A DNA stretch of 64,000 nucleotides from the NCBI GenBank assembly GCA_036320915.1, contig JAXBDG010000013.1:1674001-1738000 (forward strand), given 5' to 3'. A program made the translations under genes and the position numbers. The first letter of the stretch is position 1, and every line of letters starts with the position of its first letter. A model generated the notes under the pieces. The model did no database searches. It had not been told where the DNA came from and saw only the letters and a list, made by a program, of their open reading frames with translations. Positions 1 through 11,895 of the stretch are shown piece after piece. The DNA is from Linnemannia elongata. Taxonomy: Eukaryota > Mortierellomycota > Mortierellomycetes > Mortierellales > Mortierellaceae.

Positions 1-154
1 TCATTGTTCTTTCTCCTCATCTCTTCTTCTCCTGCTGACCATAGCTCCATCTCTCTCCTTTCTCCCTGCACGCAATCATCGCCCCATATCAGGCAATTGC
101 ACCCGTCCACACTCCCTCCATCCTAACCAACCAATCTGAAAACCACACACAAAA

Positions 155-3100
155 ATGGCCCCAAACCCCTGTATCGTCATAGTTGGTGCCGGGATCGCCG
201 GCCTCTCGCTAGCCATCATGCTCGAGCGCGCTGGGATGCATCGCTACGTGATTCTCGAGCGTGCAAATGAATACCGGTCCCTAGGAAGTGCTATCGTCCT
301 CAGCGCAATGATGCTTCGGTGCTTTGAACAATTGGGCCTGTTAGAAGAACTTATTGCGGTCTCGAAACCGACGACGGGAGCGGTCTTCTTGGACGAGAAT
401 ATGAAGTTTATTGGGAGTTTGCCTTCTATCTTTATTGGACAACGGTATGTTCTTTTCAGGGTGTGTTTTGTGGTTTTATGTACGGTTGTGCTTGCAGTAC
501 AGTGCGCTGTTTGTTGACTTGATGATTGACTGACACCTGCATTTCTCGTTCTCGTCCACTTTTTTTCTTCTTTCTTTCGTTTTTTTCACCCCTTTCCACA
601 TCCCCCAAAACAGATATGGATATTTCAACATCATCCTGACGCGTCCAGACTTCCATAGAATCCTACAACGCCACGTACCCCTCCACAAGGTCCACTTTTC
701 CAAAAAGGTTCTCGAAGTCACCCAGACCAGCGAGCGGGCCCAGATCCGTTGCTCAGATAACTCAATCTTTCATGCCGATATTGTCATCGGCGCTGATGGA
801 GCCTACTCGGGGATCCGTCAGTCCATGTACCGGTCCATCTTGGCACAGTCCCGGAAACCGAATAATGTCCGGTTGGAGAAACGAGGCCTCGTTTCGACTC
901 TCAAGAAACTCTCATCCGCGGCTACCTCTTCGCCTTCGTCTGCTTCGACATCTGCCGCACTATCATCCGCCGGTGTATCGTCACTGTCGGGCCTAGGCGG
1001 TGCGTCGGCATCGTCAGCAGCCTCAGTAGCATCCTTTTCAACGTCAGCCTCGATAGCCTCAACAGCAACGATGATGACCACCGCCTCCTCTGCGACCAAA
1101 CACGGTGGCGGAGTGAACCGTCATGGCGAAATCCGATTACCCAAATCGGACCAGGAGCCGTTGCGGTTTGACCAGCATGCGATGGTGGGGATCACCAAGC
1201 CCTTGGACCCGGAGAAATATCCGTTCCTGAAGGATAAGAGTTGTCAGGCTATTACTATTCTGCCAAAATCAGGGTTCTCGGTAAGTGTGGGGGTTGTTAT
1301 TTATGGGTTCTGTGTCTTGGATTAATATCTCACATTTTTCATTAGATTGTCGCGTGTTGACCAATCCGCGCGTAGACTGATCACTTTATTTTTTTCTTTC
1401 CCTCCTCACTCTATTCTTCATATGTTTTCCTTTCTTTACTTCTTCCCTGAATACATATAGGTATGGTTGTTTCCTGTAACAGAGAATAGAATCTGCTGGG
1501 GTCTCGTCGCCCAAAACTTTGTGCCCTCGAACAAAAAGGGCGGCCAAGGTGCTTCTGGTTCTGGCGCAGGCAGCAGCAGTAGCAATAACAGTCATACCCA
1601 CAAGCAGCAGCCCAACTTTAAGGTCTCAGAGTGGGGACCCGAAACGGTCGACGAGATCATGCAGCTCAAGAGTGTCCGTGAACAGAAGAGTCCCTACGGT
1701 GGTACCATGGCCGATATCTATGACCAGACACCTAAAGGCTCTTCCTTGCGGTTCATGATCGAAGATAAGGTAAAATTTAATATCATTCTCATCAGTCCTC
1801 TGCGCACTTGTTATGTTGTTGTTCACTTCTTGCGCGAAAAGGTTACGTTGCTAACCGTTTTTTGTGTCTCCTTCCTTCTTAGGCGTTCAAGACGTGGTAC
1901 TACATGAGAACGGTGTTGGTTGGAGACGCATGCCACAAGATGGTGCCCTTTGCGGGCGTTGGAGCTGTGAACGCGATCATGGACTGCATCGTGCTCGTCA
2001 ACTGTCTCTACGACATGCCCGACGGCGACGCCTTCACCAACGCCGACATAACCGCCGCCTTCCAATCCTACTATGCTCAGCGCGCCGACGCCGCCAAGGC
2101 TGCCGTCAAGGGTTCCAACAAGGTCTCCGCCATGGTCGGTTCTAACAACCCCCTTAGTCTCATGATCTGTAAGGCAAGCATTGCGAGCATGCCCGAGGCT
2201 CTGATTTCTTTGGCGGCGGATCGGATCTTTGCATCGAGGCCGATTTTGACGTTCTTGCCGTTCGTTCCGGATTACGGGGAGCGCAAATCGAATCCGCAGC
2301 CATTGGGGAGACGAGATCGGGAGGAGTTGAATGCTTTGAGGGAGAAGGAGAGGGTGGGTCGGATTGAGGCTGCGAGGGCGAAGAAGGAGGAGAGGAAGTT
2401 GAGAAAGGCAAAGTTTAAGCCGGGTTCGTCCCTCCTTCGAATCGTTGGTGTCGGTGGGAGCGCTGGTGGTAGTGGCAGTGGTAGTAAAAGCATGCCTGGA
2501 GGAGCAGGTCGGATCTTGATGGCGTCTTCTGCAGCGTCGCCTTATACGTCGACATCCTCGTTTGCCACGACCAATTCATCCGCTTCACTCTACGCCTCGC
2601 ACCATCATCATCTACCACGCCCCTTCGAGCAGCAGCGCCTCCCGCGGCACAACTATCTTGATGGCACCGCGCCCGTCGGCGTCAACAGCCCACTCAGTTC
2701 CTCCTCCTCGTCCTCTGGTCGACCCAGCCACGACAAGAATCCTTGTTCTACCGAACGACCTTTGTTCTCCCCAGAGAACCGAGACCCTTCAGACGACTAC
2801 AATTACGATGACGATGACGGCGACACCGATTCGATGTACTCATTCTCCAGTCGATACACGCTCCCCTACGACTCGGAAGTCCTCTCCTCCCAGTACTATA
2901 CCGGCCGGCGAGGCATCTACCCCTACCTGGACCCCAGCGGTCGTTCTCATTCGTCTCCACCGCGCTCACTCTCACAAACATCCTTGGCGTCTTCCACTGC
3001 GGTGGAGTCTTCTGCGGCAGCGCCTTTGACGACAGAAGCGATTGCCTCGCTAAATCGGAGGGACTCTTCTGCTTCGATCTTATCGACGTTGTGGAAACGG

Positions 3101-3943
3101 TATGCTCGTCGGAATACCAGTCGACCTCTATCGTCGGTATCGATCCAGTCGTCGACCATTAGTGGGGTTGGCTTCCGTGGGTTCACAGGTGGAGCGTATC
3201 CAGGCAGCTGTTCGACCGGCGCCAACGGTGCTGATGATGATAACAATCATCAACTGACGCAGAATATGTACGACGACGATGGTGACGATGAGGTGCTGAT
3301 GGTTGAACAGGACCAGTCTGCTGCTGGTTTGGATGTCCAAAGTGGAGTCGAATTTGATGTCTCCTCTCCTTCGTCACAGTCCCCCTCTCCAATCTCTTTA
3401 AGGCCCCTCTGTGTGACCGCCAGCCAAGATGATGTCTACCTGTCGTCCTTGTCATTGCCTTCGTCCCCGTCCTCATCTTCTTCATCCTCGTCGTCACCTT
3501 TATGTTCTCCCTTATCCACCGGCAGCATAACTATCCCATCTGTTGCTGGGTATGTGCGAGGTGGAGAGAAGGGAGTGGTAGACGAGGAACGTTACAATCG
3601 AACGACGAAGACGAATAACAAGGAGGAATACGAAGAGCAAATGGAGCATGCGGGTCGAGCCATTTCGCATTACTTTGGCGACGACTATCGAGTGGACTTT
3701 AAGTGCAAAGCGACCCTCAAGATGCTATCCCATCCTCCTCCTCCTGTTGCTGCTACCAATGCTGTTCCTGTTGCGAGTTCTGGGGTTAGTACAAGTACAA
3801 TCACCGTCACGTTCACCAGCACTAAACCGCTGCCGTCGTTACCCAAGACTATGATGACAGCAATCACTCCTCCCCCTTCTGTTACAACGATGCAATACCC
3901 CTCTAAACGTGCCCAAAACCTTTCTTCCCCCCCTCCCCTATGA
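155..3943 (+). CDS. FAD-dependent monooxygenase with a long disordered C-terminal tail
   Basis: Four exons join in frame: 155-444, 614-1280, 1461-1769 and 1883-3943, giving about 1,108 residues. Seen: an N-terminal dinucleotide-binding GAGIAG at residues 11-16, a GADG motif at 156-159, and the second FAD motif (GDACH followed by PFAGVGA) from about residue 436. These three in this order mark a group A (PHBH-type) flavin monooxygenase, which hydroxylates small, often aromatic, substrates using NAD(P)H and oxygen. Two parts are unusual. A Ser/Ala-rich insert follows the GADG motif (about residues 183-250). The region after about residue 560 is Ser-, Pro- and Asp-rich with poly-Ser and His runs and no recognisable domain; the usual family length is 400-450. 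The ATG at 155 opens directly into the Rossmann strand. Substrate and location cannot be read from the sequence. Confidence 0.88.
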
Positions 3944-5839
3944 TCATGAACAAGACAGACCCATTTTTTTTTTCACCGAGAATAGCATGCATGAATACAA
4001 AAACCAAAAAAAGCTAACAAGAAAAAAACCTGCCTATTGCTTTTTTTTTTTTTTTTTTCTTGTTTATTTGTCGTTGTTGCCTCGATTATCGGTATCGTCC
4101 TTTGTTCGTTTGTCCATCACAAAAATCCCATTTTCATTCGAAGTCCCCTCCCTTTATTGTTTTGTTTTCTATTTTTTTTTTTTTTTGCGATTGCGTGAGT
4201 GAGGACCCTATGTGTCCGTGGGGGACCGTGAGTGATTGATAAAGTATCATTTTTCTCGATAAAATGGCAGGGACCTTTCAAAAATTAGAGATGAAGGAAA
4301 AATGGCAATAAAAAAGAGGGCAGTAGTGAAAAAACGCAGGATAAGAGTGGAGAGAGATAGAGACGAGTATCTATTCCACCCTTGGACCAAAAGTACTAAT
4401 ATTTAAAGATGAGGGACGCTGGAGGAGGAGGAGGAGAGGCAGTGCTGCAGTACTTTTCCCGAGACTAAAGACAAACTTCTTCTCTTTAACCCCTTCGTTT
4501 TCTTTGACTGTTCACTCACTGCCCCCACCTGCTTATCTTGTCAGCCTCACACTGATCCTCTCCACCGCCACCTTGAAGCTGTAGTAACAAGGGTGTGTAA
4601 GAGGTGTGTGGTTTGATTGATCCCTCCACCCTCTTACGCGAAATATAATAAATTGATTGGAAAATAAGTTCAACGGGAACACCATGCCCGCACGCAAAAT
4701 AGCAAAACAAAAAAGAAATGAAGAAAAAAAAAAAGGTTTGGAGAGAAAAGAAGTGTGTGAGCAGCATGTTTCAATCGTTGTGTACAGATCCTCGTGGGCG
4801 TGGGTGGGCGGCGTCTGACTTTGAGGCACTGAACAGCAAGACGAAGGGAGGCAGAGAGAAAATGAAGATGAGGAGAGATGCATTGATGGAGGGTGTTGCG
4901 ACTGTGAACGATGCAAGGAGGTGCGTGCTATCTGGACAGGTTGCCTCTGAAATCGAGCAGGCAGGTGGCCATTTCTTTGATCGATGGAGAGCCTGTGAAC
5001 CGGCCAGGAGCGGGGACCCGGCGACGTTGATCGGACCACATTGATAGCTTGATAGCTTAATAGCTTAATAGTTTTGATGGTTTAAATAGGGAAAAAGAGA
5101 CAACGTGTCAGAAAGCATGATTGCGCTAGAGGGAAGGAGAGGGGGAGAAAAAAGGAGTGGAGGAGGAAAGGGTCCCAAGGCAAGGGTGTTAAGTAAGTAG
5201 ACGAAGAGGAGATTGCAATTTCTAAAGATAGACTGACAGAGGGACGAGTAACGGCAGGTGATTGGCTGTGTCTTGTATAACAGTTCAATAACTGTCATTT
5301 CTGATGTTCATTTTCTTATTGTCCCTGAGAGTGACAGAGAGTGGAGTGGAGTTGATGGATGGGTTTGGTTTTTGAATACTGTACCATCGTTGGTTATGGC
5401 TCAGAGTTGAACAGACTGCGCTAGAAGCCAGGGACTTGCTTCTTTCTCTTTTTCATTGCTCTCACACACACAATCACTCACACTTACCCTTTCCCTCTCT
5501 CCAATGGACCACACAGGCTAGGTCTCTCGAGACTTCCTTGTCAGTTGCGTTTGTTTATGTCTCTCTGCCTTTTTACTTCCCGTCCGTCTTGTGAGCCCTC
5601 ACTTGTCCTTCCCCTCTTCCACTCATCGCACTTTCTTTCATCCACAAAACAGTCTTCACTCTTCTCATCTCCATCTCTCTTCTTTTTCTTTCCTCTCTCT
5701 TTTCTCTTTTCTCTTTTTCTTTTCTTCTTTACCTCTCTCTCCTCACTCAACCTCAATTGGTCACCCCTCACTCCCCTTCCCCACTTCTTTCATCGTCTAT
5801 AGCTAGTCCTACTCTTGCCAAAAAGAGTTAATATAACCA
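3944..5839. other. Intergenic, no gene seen
   Basis: This 1.9-kb gap lies between two plus-strand genes. It holds the 3' region of the monooxygenase gene, several T-runs (around 4043-4058 and 4172-4186), and a CT-rich tract at about 5570-5800 just before the next start. The short reading frames are compositional; I see no domain or plausible exon series. Confidence 0.6.
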
Positions 5840-8106
5840 ATGGCTCCTATCCGATCCCTCCTCGCTTCAAGGGCTGTCCTCGCCGGTCTGGCCGCCCTCG
5901 GCTGTCTCGGTCTCCTCATCTCCACCCTCGACAGCGACACCCGCAACAACCTCACCTGGAAGTACAACAATGGCGGCAACAACCAGAACAACCAAAACAT
6001 TGTCAACCCCGCAAACAACCAGGTCAACGCCATCTGGGAGGACGCCGCCACCCCTTCCTCAAAATTGGGTAAGACCCTCTCACAGTACCCTGGCAGGAAA
6101 CCTCGTACTGTCCAAGCCATGATCGAGAAGGCTGAAGGTTACTACCAGCGTATCATCCGCCAGCGTCATACCAACTTGAAGGCGCAGAATTTTGGAACAG
6201 CGTAAGTTATGATTACACTTTATTTGTTCATGAAAGATTCGAGAAAGTGTTCCCTCGATGGCGATGCTTGGAGGGACAAAAGAGTGTACCCCCAGGAGGA
6301 TGTGTTCAGTGTTTATTGCCTTCAGCCCTCGTTAGTTTCTTTTTCTGGAGTGACACAGGCGACTTGTGCATATGAGTGGATGTGTTTAGTGTTATTTCCC
6401 CTCAGTCTTCTTTGGTTTCTTTTTTCTTTGGGTTCCCCCCTTACGCCTCTTCCTCATCTTCTCCCATCTGACAACCACCCTCTCCTTGCCGACATGATGT
6501 ATTATGATGCGGCTTGGTGAAATTGGTTCAAGGAGAGGAATTGCTCCACCTTTTCTGCATGATTATCTGCCTTTCTGGTTGTTTTTCACTTTTGTTGTTG
6601 TCGTTCTTTCGTCTCCCATCTTGCCAGGTTGACCAATGACACCCACCATCCAATTTAATCAAAGCAACCAGACAACAACCAACTAACCAACAGGAAAGAC
6701 AACCAATGCTCTCAAAAAAAACTGTCGGGAAGGAAAATATCACGAACGATGGCCCTGGAACCCTTATTTTCTTTTCTACCCAAAACCATGCGTACTCTAT
6801 ACTCGTACTTGCCCCATCTACAACAGGCGCAGCGAACATACCTGCGGTGGTGATGAAGCACTTAGAAAAGCTGCATCCGCTTGAGTTCTATACTTACAAA
6901 ACCACATTCCTCGTTTCAAAAAACTTTTAGACAATTCGACCCATGGAACGTTTTGATGTACTACTGGTGGTACTTCCCTGCCAGGTAAGAAAAGAAACCC
7001 AATTTATAGACCCCGATCTGATAGGTGCAGCAGGTTCCCCCTTACCCAGCCCAATTCAACTCAATCCACTCCAACCGCCCAACCTGTGTACCCTGCTGTT
7101 ACCCAGAGAACAGCCATGGGCTGTTGGAACATGCCCTTTTTTTTTTGCCTTTCTACGGGACACTGTATAAATTATGCAAGGACATGCAGACGACTAAATT
7201 AACGACCTTGGCTCATTATTAATCCTCACGCCCAACTCCCCTCGTTCTCTTCATTCTATTTGCCAACAGTTTCGTCTGCCCTCACGATATCCAGCGCGTT
7301 GGACCATTAAGTGACGGAGGCAAGTGGATCTGCGGTATGAGCTTGTACGAGGAGCAGCCCCGTGCCAAGTGTGTCATCTACTCCTTCGGTGTCAACTACG
7401 AGACTCGCTTTGAGGGTGAGATGTTGGAGAGAACCGACTGCGAGATCTTTGCCTACGATGCCTCTGTCAACGCCATGGGTCCCGGTAAGCCTTCTGTTTT
7501 GTTCAAGTGCAATTGAGTGATTTGGAGGAGTTGTGAGAGAGATTGACACCTAAGGAATTGTCACTCACCACTAGTTTCTTTCCTTATCTTTAACCGTATT
7601 CTTGTAACCTTGAACGACCATCTCAACTAAACAACCACTCAACTACCATCGACAAAACCAACAACAAAAACAAAACAGAGGCGACTGGACCCCGCTCGAC
7701 CTTTAAGCCCTACTTCATCGGCCGCACCAACCAAGTCGACGCACAGGGCAAGACCTGGAAGACTCTCAAGACCCTCATGCAGGAGAACGGACACGACTGG
7801 ATCGATATCCTTAAGGTCGACATTGAGGGCTCCGAATACCAGACCTTTGACGCCATCATGGACGATTTCGGCGAGGTCCTTCCCTTCTCTCAGCTGCAGA
7901 TGGAGCTCCATGTCCGTGAGGATATGATCTCCTTCCCCGACTTCTTGAAGTGGTGGGAGCGTTTGGAATCCAAGGGTGTTTACCCTTGGTGGACCGAGTT
8001 GAACTTGAACCCCACCTTCAGTGGTGCTAAGGATTGGGCTTCTGAGTACTGCTTCTTGAACACCCGTGGTGGTGAGAAGAACTTGCTCATCCAGAACTAC
8101 GTCTAA
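5840..8106 (+). CDS. METTL24-like membrane-anchored methyltransferase-domain protein
   Basis: Three exons, 5840-6201, 7270-7484 and 7679-8106, encode about 334 residues. Seen: an N-terminal hydrophobic segment (about residues 8-30) with no obvious cleavage site, then an Asn-rich linker. The catalytic-type region contains CPHDIQRVGPLSDGGKWICG, YSFGVNYETRFE and LKVDIEGSEY. These strings are characteristic of the METTL24 / Methyltransf_22 group, related to FkbM-type SAM-dependent methyltransferases; the DIEGSE string is the usual acidic cofactor-binding strand. A type II orientation with a lumenal (Golgi/ER) domain is inferred from the anchor. The substrate is unknown. The first intron is long for this window (1,068 bp), but the codon split GC|T restores a smooth reading, so I see no need for a hidden exon. 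The ATG at 5840 directly precedes the anchor. Confidence 0.85.
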
Positions 8107-9241
8107 ACCTGTATTGTCCCATTGTCGCATCATACAAAGGTGTGGCAGGCACGGTGAAAACGTGTATGTTCAGCAACAACAACAACCCGTATTGTATTTT
8201 TTCTTTGATCTATCTGACTTTTTACACTACAAAAAACGAAGGAGAGGGTGGGGCGTCAACAAGCGCTCTATCATCTCCGTTCTTAGACCGGATATCTTTA
8301 ATAAACATGTATTTTTTTTTGCTGGTTACTGGTTACATTCATTCAATGGAGTCCGTTCAACATCAAATGATTTGAATAAAGTGTTGAAGAAAAAAAAACA
8401 AGTATGCATACTGGGGTCACCATATTATGGGCGTCCTGTTCGCGGGCATTGGGAAGTGGGATAGGGAGGGGGGGGGATCGCTTGGGAACTGACGGCTGTA
8501 GGGCTGTAGCTTTGGGTGACCACCACATCCAAGAAAAGTAAAAATAAGAAAGTACATGTATATTAGTACTCTTTTCTATTTTGTCTCCCATCCTGTCACT
8601 CGAATATCATACCATAGGGCTGAGCTTTTTTTTTTTTTTTGTTGTTCTTTTGTTCTTTTCTTAATCTCCATTGATTTCATGCAAGGGTACAAAAGACAAG
8701 CTTGCCCTTCCAAGGTTATATTACGCTTTTTTTTTTCTTCTTCTTGCGGCGCTCTTTTCATTACCGAACGCCTAACGCGCCATAATATTTGACCCACTCT
8801 TCTTTGCATAATAAGAACGAAACACACTAACAACAAAGAAACAAAAAAAAAAAGAGTTGGGCTGTTGTGTCCTATCGTGTTGTTGACTGGCAAATTGAGA
8901 GGCACCACGCGTACTTGACCTAGGAGGAATGAAAAAAAAAAAAAGTGGTGGAGAACAGCCAATTGAAAAAATGGGCGTTTGATGGACACAAGTGTAGGCG
9001 TAGAGATGAGGGCGTTGTCTGCATGGTTTATTAACATTCAAATTAAATTTGTCCTAGTAGGAAGAAGGGTAACGAAGGTCGAAAGAGGTGAAGTATTACA
9101 AAAGAAGAAAAAAAAGGCGAAGGTGATGGTGACAATAGGAAGGTGGGGTGCTAAATAACCCAAAGATCAGCCTGGAAGGCAAGTATCATCGGTTTCATCG
9201 TTTCATGGGAGAGGAGTGTGAATAAACGTAGGATTATGTTT
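8107..9241. other. Convergent intergenic region
   Basis: The 3' ends of the methyltransferase gene (+) and the GH5 glucanase gene (-) face each other here. It contains several A- and T-runs (8626-8640, 8845-8854, 8933-8944) and no credible coding exon. Confidence 0.6.
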
Positions 9242-11218
9242 TTAACCAGAGTAGGGTCCGATGGGGCGTCCAAGGGCGAGGCATCCTCCTGGTCTGTTGT
9301 TGGCATCCTTGGGGATCCAGCTACAACAAAAAGAGAATTATGGTTAGCTAAAGGGACAATGGACGTGTTTTTGCATTCAACAACAACACGTAAAAGGCAC
9401 CATTGCTCTTACCCCTGTTCAACACCATCAAAGTACGACCAAAGAGCATTCGTCTCCGTCTTGAAATTCCAATAAAACCATCCTAAACCTTGCTCAAAGG
9501 CATCCATCTGCGTCTGCGTAAAATCTGACAAGAACTTGCGATACTCAGGCGTATAATACCCAATCCGGTTCTGTTCCTTGCACGAACAGTACCCCTCCTC
9601 TGCGCCATGCAACTTTGGCTGACATGCGGCTTCATCGAGGGGCAGGCCCTTGATGCGGTCCTCTTCGGGTTGGAAGGATCCATCCCAACGGTAACCGACG
9701 CCGATGCCGTTGAGGTAGGTTGCGCAATCGTTAGTGGCGGAGGAGAATTCGCCGACGAGGGTGGGGCCAAAGGCGGCGGTGGATTGTTGCATGTTTTTGG
9801 ACCAGACATCGCAAGGGAAGTTTACTTGTTGGTTTCTGCTGAGGCGGATTAGGTTGTGGTCAAAGATCAGATAGTTGTGCACATCTTTTGGTGTGGAGGA
9901 AGAAGAAAAAAAAAGAGAGAAAACACGTTAGTCGTTGCTGTTGATGTGAGTAGTGAAAGACGTGTCTTGGTAGCACAAAATGAAAAAGGCGAGCCTTACC
10001 AAGGGCGAGGCGGTCAGACTTGGGCATGAAACCCTCCCATTCTGTCAACCCCAAGAAGCCATCATGCAAAACCCCCCAAGGCCCCTTTCCAGCGCCCGTA
10101 ATGTTTCTGAACTCCTTAAACGCATCCTTGTACCACTTGTCAATCGGTGGACGTTCCAACATAAAGATCGCAGGTTCGTTCAGTAGTCCAAACATGGGCG
10201 CCACATGTTCCATGCCGGGGCCTTGGAGGAGTCTTGTCAAATGTTTGATGTACTCGATCGTCCGCTTGCCGTTGATCTCGCCCTCGGGGGTCCCGTTCAT
10301 CCAGCGGATCTGACCACTTCTTCCGGAATGGTTCCATCCGTTCTGTGATCCCGGCGCGCCGTGGATCTCGACCATGGCTCGGAGACCGTACTGGGCTGCC
10401 CATTTCAATCCTTGGAGGAGGTAATCCAGCGACAGGTCAGGAACATAGGGCTCATCTTCCGTCAACCCACCCAAAGCCCAGAAGCCCACAGGGATACGAA
10501 CATGGTTAAGCCCTAGATCGCGAATCCGCTTGAACGTATCCTCGGTGACCCAGGTCGAGTAATGCTTCTGGAGGTACTCTCTCGACTTTTCTTTACCCAA
10601 CAGTTTCGTCAACGTATACTCGTCCGTCACGTTCTGGGAAATGTAGGGCTCAAACATTGATGGAGTGATGAACGGTTCAAGGACGAGCCATCCACCAAGG
10701 TTAACGCCCCGGATAGGCTGCTTGCCGTACTCAAAGGGTTGGTCCAGGGGTGGGGTATGGGGGTTACACTGGACAGCGCTCGAGATTTGGACCATTGACT
10801 TGTCATCGAACTTGGGCGGGGGTCCATTCTTGTTTCCTCCTGCATTGTTCCCATTGCCATCTCCTCCACCTCCATGTGCACCACCACGATGCCCGCCAAA
10901 GAACGAAGATGACGACCCAGACCCACTGGTACCATTATGATCCCAAGGCTTCTTAACAAGCAGCGCAATTAAGACACCGACCGCGCTAAGCGTAAGGACG
11001 ACAGACCCAACAAGGATTTTCCTACGATGCCGACTGACGAAGGAGCGATTGTTGTTGCCGCTATAGACGTAACCGCCGCTGCCATCAGTGGAGTCGCCTC
11101 CAGTGCCGGTGCTAGAGCCGATCTGAGTTCCTGAGGAGGAGGGTTTGACAGGGAAGCCGTCCTCTTGGTGGCGGGTGTTGGTTGCTCCGCGAGGGGTTTG
11201 GAGCATTTCGCGCGACAT
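9242..11218 (-). CDS. GH5 exo-beta-1,3-glucanase (glucan 1,3-beta-glucosidase), type II membrane form
   Basis: Three minus-strand exons, 11218-10000, 9884-9413 and 9320-9242, give about 589 residues. Seen: a Ser/Gly/Thr-rich cytoplasmic head, a basic stop (RHRRK) and one membrane segment at about 69-88. A Gly/Asn-rich linker follows, then a GH5 domain starting at IRGVNLGGWLVLEPFITPS. The acid/base is E348 in NEP and the nucleophile is E452 in TLVGEFSSA; HGAPGSQNG and WFYWNFKTE are also family motifs. Known for the family (yeast Exg1-type): release of glucose from beta-1,3-glucan ends during wall remodelling. The uncleaved anchor implies plasma-membrane display with the enzyme outside. All three intron joins are supported: DVHNYLIFDHN spans the first and GWIPKDANNR follows the second. 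N-glycosylation sequons occur in the domain. Confidence 0.93.
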
Positions 11219-11895
11219 TAGGTTATGGGTACTCGATGATATGTCAAGTTGAAGCTATGTATTGTATGTGCGTTGGCGAGAGGGTATGTGGTTGGTTGAC
11301 TGACTGTCGAAATGAGAAAAACTGAAAGAGACGACTGTGAGATAAAGAGAAGAGAATCTAGAAAGGGTACTCTTTTAAAAGGGCAGTGATGTTCTATTCT
11401 GATTCTGTCTAGATAACGGTTATGGTTTGTTGATTTGATCAGTATCCTATTCCCTGCACTGAGACATCTCGGGCCCATCAATCAACCACTCATCAAAAAT
11501 GGCCCAATTTCCAACGGACCGAGATTGGAACAACAACCGATGAACTATTAGCAGGTGGGCGCAGCTGGGCGAAGAAAGAGACGATCTACAATACGCGCTA
11601 GATGGTTGTGCCCATGCTACCTTGTGCAGCTCCCTCTCCGCAGATCAACAAACCCAAATAAAGATCTGAGACAGTGCATGTAAAGTGTGTGGGCAGAGGA
11701 AAAAAATGTGCGAGTGGTGGGTGCATTTTTGTTTGTTTGTTATTATTATTATTTTGAGACAGATTATTATTGTACATGGAGAAAAATCGAATGCATACGA
11801 TGACAGAAAAAAAAGTGTATGAACTACAACTAATACTACTTCTATCTATCAAAAAAGCGCACACAAAAGGCGACACAGAAGAATAAAAAGATAAT
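11219..11895. other. Intergenic: GH5 promoter and CTP synthase 3' region
   Basis: Two minus-strand genes are separated by 677 bp. The half near 11219-11500 should hold the promoter and leader of the GH5 gene. The half near 11700-11895 is A/T-rich, with an ATT repeat around 11740-11754, and should hold the 3' end of the CTP synthase transcript. No gene seen. Confidence 0.55.

Noticed and set aside
6706..6930. Possible extra exon inside the long intron of the METTL24-like gene
   Set aside because: The flanking exons join in phase to give uninterrupted family sequence, and this frame has no similarity to it.
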